Shown: positions 60,537-64,000 of the stretch, one piece after another | Layout: every line of letters begins with the position of its first letter | Position numbering within the stretch: position 1 is the first letter of the stretch | Source of the DNA: Plantactinospora soyae | Lineage (GTDB): Bacteria; Actinomycetota; Actinomycetes; Mycobacteriales; Micromonosporaceae | DNA: 64,000 bases | Direction: 5' to 3' | Assembly: GCF_014874095.1 (NCBI RefSeq) | Contig: NZ_JADBEB010000001.1 | Location: 8,618,001-8,682,000 of the forward strand | Program-made: the position numbers and the translations under genes | The notes under the pieces: model-generated | Database searches by the model: none | Seen by the model: the letters and a program-made list of their open reading frames with translations, nothing else | What the model was told of the DNA's origin: nothing

Positions 60537-62175
60537 AACGATCCGACCTGTCGGGCCGGTCGACCGGCACCGCCAGCCGTCCGTCCGGCGCGTACAGCCG
60601 GTAGCCGGCGACCTCGACCGCACCGGCCAGCACCGCCGGGCCCTCGGGCAGCACCCGCAGGTAGCCGGCGAACGCGGTCTCCTCCGGCCCGCCCGACGCG
60701 AAGACGTACACCGGTCGTGCCGCCGTCTCGATCTGGTGCCGGGCCCCCGGCACCTTGTCGGCCCCACGCCGCAATAGCGCCGTCACGCTCGCACAGCCGA
60801 TCCGGCGCGAGGTGGCGAACATCAGCCGCTGACAGGTCCAGTAGTCGGTGTACAGCCGGTCGATACCACGTCGGTCCAGTTCGGCGATCAGGGCGCGCTC
60901 GTCGACGGCCGCCTGCCGGTGTCCGTCGACCGTGGACCCGACGGCCAGACCGGCCGCCCCGGCCGCCGCCGCCAGGATCGCGATCGCCGCGCGGGCCGGC
61001 CAGGCCGACCGGACCCGCCCGGTCCGCCGGGCCAGTGACCAGAGCGGCCAGAGTACGGCGGGAAGCGAGATCACCAGACAGCACAGGTACCTGACGCTCT
61101 CGGTCGGCGTCGCGCCGGCCGGTGAACTGGCCGCGTAGAGCCCGATCGTGAGCAGCCCCGGCACGGCGAGCGCGAGCCGCCCCGCCGTACGGGCCGTCCG
61201 GGCGCCAGGCGTACGGGCGGTCCATGCGCCGCGCGACACGACGCCGATCAGCAACCCGACGATGACCGGCCCGCAGAGCTGGGCCAGCGGTGCACATGAG
61301 CCGGGCCCGCAGAGTCCCATCCGCATCGGAACACCGATCATCAGGCCACCGTGCAGCCGGGCCAGCGCGCCCGGTGGCTCCCCGGGAGGGTCCTGCCCGA
61401 AGGCCATCCGCAGGTAGGCAAGGGTCGAGTTGTCCGCCAGCGGGCTGGTCAGATCGTGCAGCAGTTGCGGTGCCACCCCGACCAGGAAGCCGGCGCCGAC
61501 CAGCAGGCCAGCCCGGCCGAGCAAATCGCGCCGGCAACCCGCCACCAGCAACGCGAACGCGCCCAGCAGGTACGGCGCGGCGAGCCAGTCCGTCCAGACC
61601 ACCAGCCCGGCGACCAGTCCCCAGCCGGCGAATCCGGCGAACCGGAGGCCGGCCGGGCCCACCGCCCCGGCAGACCGGCGGTTGTCCCGACCCGGTGGGT
61701 CGGCCAGCCGCAGCGCACCCCAGAGCAGGGCGGCACAGCCCGGCACGATCCAGGCGAAGCCGTTGGCGATGAGCTGGTCCTTGACGACCCGGTCCGATCC
61801 CACCGCCAGCAGGCCGGTGACGAGAACCGCGAACCAGGGCGAGTAGAGCCGCGCCGTGAGCCGGTAGAGCAGCACCGCGAAGACCAGGTAGGCCACCGTG
61901 GTCGGAAGTCGCAGCGCCGGCACGGACGGACCCACGAGCCACACCACGGGCGCGGCCAACCATGCCTCGGCCGCCCCCATGTAGTGCTGCCCGTAGAGGA
62001 AGGCCGGCGCCGCGGCTCCCTCGGCGATGTCGGTCGCCATCAGACCGATCAGCGCCTCGTCGCTGTTGGTCCGCGGCACCACCAGCATGGTGAGCCAGGC
62101 CCGCCAGGCCAGCCCGGCGGCGATGAACAGTCCGGCGACGACGACCGGTCCCGGAAGCGTCCCCCGTGGTATCAC
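60535..62175 (-). CDS. Membrane glycosyltransferase-like protein (PMT/GT39-like)
   Basis: A protein of about 546 residues with an N-terminal helix, then TNSDEALIGLMATDIAEG (about 40-57), which has the acidic loop-1 position of GT-C glycosyltransferases, followed by some 11 hydrophobic helices and a soluble C-terminal region with YTDYWTCQRLMFATSRRIGC. I place it in the broad ArnT/PMT-like family without a known substrate. GTG 62175 is preferred because a TATATC -10 lies eight bases upstream, as at padR; a TTG at 62250 would add 25 residues. Co-directional with padR, 31 bases apart. Confidence 0.75.
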   Translation of the reverse strand: MIPRGTLPGPVVVAGLFIAAGLAWRAWLTMLVVPRTNSDEALIGLMATDIAEGAAAPAFLYGQHYMGAAEAWLAAPVVWLVGPSVPALRLPTTVAYLVFAVLLYRLTARLYSPWFAVLVTGLLAVGSDRVVKDQLIANGFAWIVPGCAALLWGALRLADPPGRDNRRSAGAVGPAGLRFAGFAGWGLVAGLVVWTDWLAAPYLLGAFALLVAGCRRDLLGRAGLLVGAGFLVGVAPQLLHDLTSPLADNSTLAYLRMAFGQDPPGEPPGALARLHGGLMIGVPMRMGLCGPGSCAPLAQLCGPVIVGLLIGVVSRGAWTARTPGARTARTAGRLALAVPGLLTIGLYAASSPAGATPTESVRYLCCLVISLPAVLWPLWSLARRTGRVRSAWPARAAIAILAAAAGAAGLAVGSTVDGHRQAAVDERALIAELDRRGIDRLYTDYWTCQRLMFATSRRIGCASVTALLRRGADKVPGARHQIETAARPVYVFASGGPEETAFAGYLRVLPEGPAVLAGAVEVAGYRLYAPDGRLAVPVDRPDRSDR

Positions 62176-62183
62176 GCCGACAA

Positions 62184-62208
62184 GATATATACCTGTCACC
62201 GATATATT
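62184..62208 (-). promoter_or_regulatory. PadR-type operator/leaderless promoter at the glycosyltransferase gene
   Basis: Second copy of the 25-bp operator at 60512-60536, identical at the ATAT-TCGG and GG-ATATATC positions, again with TATATC eight bases before the start codon (GTG 62175). The rest of the 62176-62269 divergent gap shows nothing further of note. Confidence 0.65.
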
Positions 62209-62269
62209 CAAGAGCCACTGATATTCGCCGCAGGTCCACGACCTGAGCAAAGTGGATTAGCCTGCCCGG

Positions 62270-63199
62270 ATGCGGCACACCCTCGTACCCGGCGACGCGA
62301 CCCTGCACGGTCACTTCTCCCGGGATCTCCCGCCGGTGCTCACCATCGACCCGGGCGACACCGTCGAGTTCCGAACCCTGGACTGCTGGTGGTCGGCCGG
62401 CCCCTACCCCGGCGGACGCAACCGGGACCGACCCCGGGTTCCGCAGCACCAGCCCGACTGCGGCCACGCGCTGATCGGCCCGGTGGCCGTACGCGGCGCC
62501 GAGGTCGGCGGAACCCTCGCGGTACGGATCGACGCCGTCGTACCGGCCGGTTGGGGTACCACGGTCGCCGGCGGCTGGCCCAGCCCGTTCAACCAGCGGT
62601 ACGGCGTCGAGGAGACCGGGGTCGTGCACGCCTGGCAGCTCGACCCGGTGGCGATGACCGGCCGGAACCAGCACGGCCACACCATCGCGCTGCGGCCGTT
62701 CATGGGGGTGCTCGGAATGCCGCCGGCGGAACCCGGACGGCACTCGACGATCCCGCCCCGGCCGCACGGCGGCAACCTGGACTGCCGGGAACTGGTCGCC
62801 GGCAGCACGCTGCTGTTGCCGATCCCGGTCGACGGCGCGCTCTTCTCGGTCGGCGACGGGCACGCCGCCCAGGGCGACGGCGAGGTGGGCGGCACCGCCG
62901 TCGAGTGTCCGATGGACGAGGTCGTGCTGACCTTCGACCTGTGGGACGACTTCCCGGTCACCGGACCCGTCGCCCGGACCGCCGACGCCTGGCTGACCAT
63001 GGGGGTGGGCCCGACGCTCGACGACGCGACGTTCACCGCGCTGAACTCGATGCTGACGCTCCTGGAACGGCTGCACGGCATCGGCCGGCCCGACGCGGTC
63101 GCGCTGGCCAGCGTCGCGGTGGACGTCCGGGTCACCCAGATCGTCAACCAGACCGTCGGCGTGCACGCGGTGCTCCGCGACGGAGCCGTACGCATGTAA
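62270..63199 (+). CDS. Acetamidase/formamidase-family protein
   Basis: A 309-residue member of the FmdA/AmdA family of metal-dependent short-chain amide hydrolases. Visible features: the N-terminal DPGDTVEFRTLDCWW, the HALIGPVAVRGAEVGGTLAVRID motif region, PPRPHGGNLDCRELVAGSTLLLP (metal-site region), and FSVGDGHAAQGDGEVGGTAVE, all canonical. No ribosome binding site is seen before the ATG, so it may be leaderless. Divergent from the glycosyltransferase and convergent with the P-domain protein; probably not part of the cluster. Confidence 0.9.
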   Translation: MRHTLVPGDATLHGHFSRDLPPVLTIDPGDTVEFRTLDCWWSAGPYPGGRNRDRPRVPQHQPDCGHALIGPVAVRGAEVGGTLAVRIDAVVPAGWGTTVAGGWPSPFNQRYGVEETGVVHAWQLDPVAMTGRNQHGHTIALRPFMGVLGMPPAEPGRHSTIPPRPHGGNLDCRELVAGSTLLLPIPVDGALFSVGDGHAAQGDGEVGGTAVECPMDEVVLTFDLWDDFPVTGPVARTADAWLTMGVGPTLDDATFTALNSMLTLLERLHGIGRPDAVALASVAVDVRVTQIVNQTVGVHAVLRDGAVRM

Positions 63200-63246
63200 G
63201 GAAGGGCCCCTTCTTATCGTTTTCTGTATAAGAAGGGGCCCTTCCT
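63199..63246. terminator. Strong bidirectional terminator
   Basis: AGGAAGGGCCCCTTCTTAT (63199-63217) and its exact reverse complement (63228-63246) form a perfect 19-bp stem around a 10-base T-rich loop. It begins within the stop codon of the acetamidase gene and ends seven bases before the stop of the convergent gene, so it can serve both. Confidence 0.9.
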
Positions 63247-63252
63247 AACACC

Positions 63253-64000
63253 TCAGAGGGTGAGTGACCAGACGTCCAGGTAACCGGTGACACCGCTCAC
63301 CGTGTCCTGCACCCGCAGCCGCCAGCTGCCGTTGCGGGTCTCCCGCGAGAGGTCCACCACGAATACCTGGTCGACGATGCCCTCGAAGCCACCGGTGCGG
63401 TCGCGCAGCAGATAGGAACTGCCGTCGGGCGCGACCAGGCGCAGCACCAGGTCACTGACGGCCCCGTGCGGGATCACCACGGCGACCTCGCTGGTCCGGG
63501 ACGCGACGCCCGAGCAGCCGGTGAGCGCGATCGTGCTCTGCACCGTGCCCGGGTCGGGAATGGTCAGGTCGGTACCGTTGCTGCCGGAGCAGAACACCGG
63601 ACCGTTGCCGCCGAGGTTGACCGTCCAGGTGTCGATATGACCGACGTCCCAGCCCGCCCGGTCCTGCACCCGCAGCCGCCACCTGCCGTTGCCCACCTCG
63701 CTCGACAGGTTGACCGGGAAGCTCCGGTCGATGTTGTCCTCGCCGCCACCGGTCTGGTTGTGCAGCACGTACGCGCTCCCGTCCGGCGCCACCAGGCTCA
63801 CCACCAGGTCGCTGCGGAACGTGTGCACGATGCGTACCCGGACCGAACTCGACGCCGACGCCCGACCCGGGCACCCCGAGATCGCCACCGCGCTCTCGGC
63901 CGTGGACAGGTCCGGAATCTCGACGTCGGTATTGTTCGTCCCCACGCAGCCGGGCGGGTTCGTGACGGTCAGCGTGTACCTCACCAGGCGGCTGGCGTAC
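63253..64000 (-). CDS. Secreted protein with two C-terminal P-domains (5' end outside window)
   Basis: The visible 248 codons encode two tandem P-domain (proprotein convertase-type) repeats. Each starts with a Cys-x3-Asn motif followed by an IPD motif (TDVEIPD, TDLTIPD), and each has an SDLVVSLVAPDGS or SDLVLRLVAPDGS strand and a G-x-WRLRVQD strand, ending at DVWSLTL. The frame is open to the window edge, so the catalytic part lies outside. Such double P-domains usually sit at the C-terminus of secreted subtilisin-like or metallo-peptidases in actinobacteria, but the enzyme class is not visible here. Confidence 0.85.
   Translation of the reverse strand, partial: YASRLVRYTLTVTNPPGCVGTNNTDVEIPDLSTAESAVAISGCPGRASASSSVRVRIVHTFRSDLVVSLVAPDGSAYVLHNQTGGGEDNIDRSFPVNLSSEVGNGRWRLRVQDRAGWDVGHIDTWTVNLGGNGPVFCSGSNGTDLTIPDPGTVQSTIALTGCSGVASRTSEVAVVIPHGAVSDLVLRLVAPDGSSYLLRDRTGGFEGIVDQVFVVDLSRETRNGSWRLRVQDTVSGVTGYLDVWSLTL

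Overview
The window is high-GC actinobacterial DNA. Codons favour G/C at the third position, genes are packed with GTGA, ATGA and TGATG overlaps, and an AfsR/SARP regulator, a PadR regulator and giant NRPS genes are present. A perfect GGAAGGGCCCCTTCTTAT-type hairpin near 63.2 kb is the kind of terminator I associate with Micromonospora and relatives, so Micromonosporaceae is my guess (inference). No RNA genes, CRISPR arrays or insertion sequences were seen.

About 0.35-58.9 kb is one biosynthetic gene cluster, almost all on the minus strand, in six likely transcription units. Read from high to low coordinates: (1) 58.7-42.4 kb, a highly reducing type II PKS operon (two ACPs, three intact ketosynthases, three KS-like proteins without the active-site Cys, KR, enoyl-reductase-like SDR, two dehydratases, two thioesterase/hydrolases, a complete acetyl-CoA carboxylase and an HCCA-isomerase-like protein). 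(2) 42.3-35.0 kb, a lipid activation/loading operon (fatty acyl-AMP ligase, two large acyl-CoA dehydrogenases, ACP, stand-alone condensation domain). (3) 34.9-31.7 kb, an ABC exporter with its own operator-like dyad. (4) 31.5-7.6 kb, the peptide operon: SbnA/SbnB-type 2,3-diaminopropionate synthesis, MbtH, three NRPS proteins and an MFS exporter. (5) 7.4-5.5 kb, two SyrP/TauD-type dioxygenases. (6) 4.9-0.35 kb, a degenerate second acyl-AMP ligase, the SARP regulator and a type II thioesterase.

The NRPS reads as A-T-C-A-T / C-A-T-C-A-T-C-A-T-C / A-T-PBP-type cyclase-carbamoyltransferase, so six residues. Specificity codes read by eye suggest Gln-like, Thr, Thr/Ser-like, Asn-like, Asn-like, Gly. 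My model is a cyclic lipo-hexapeptide whose acyl chain, probably a polyene or other chain from the type II PKS, is activated by FAAL2, put on the operon-2 ACP, modified by the dehydrogenases and joined to the first residue by the trans C domain. Diaminopropionate plus a carbamoyltransferase fused to the last NRPS protein points to a 3-ureidoalanine (Gln/Asn-like) residue. Release would be by the fused beta-lactamase-like cyclase acting at Gly. I do not recognise this combination as a characterised cluster.

Four of the operons start with the same direct repeat, RTAT-N7-RTATRG, with a NANNNT hexamer ten bases further on. This is close to SARP operator geometry and would put the peptide, the lipid, the type II PKS and the hydroxylases under one activator.

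The flank at 59.1-64 kb looks unrelated to the cluster: a membrane glycosyltransferase, a PadR regulator and a membrane protein sharing a 25-bp operator and leaderless promoters, then an acetamidase/formamidase-family gene and the C-terminal end of a secreted protein with two P-domains. The first 276 bases are the end of an unidentified gene.
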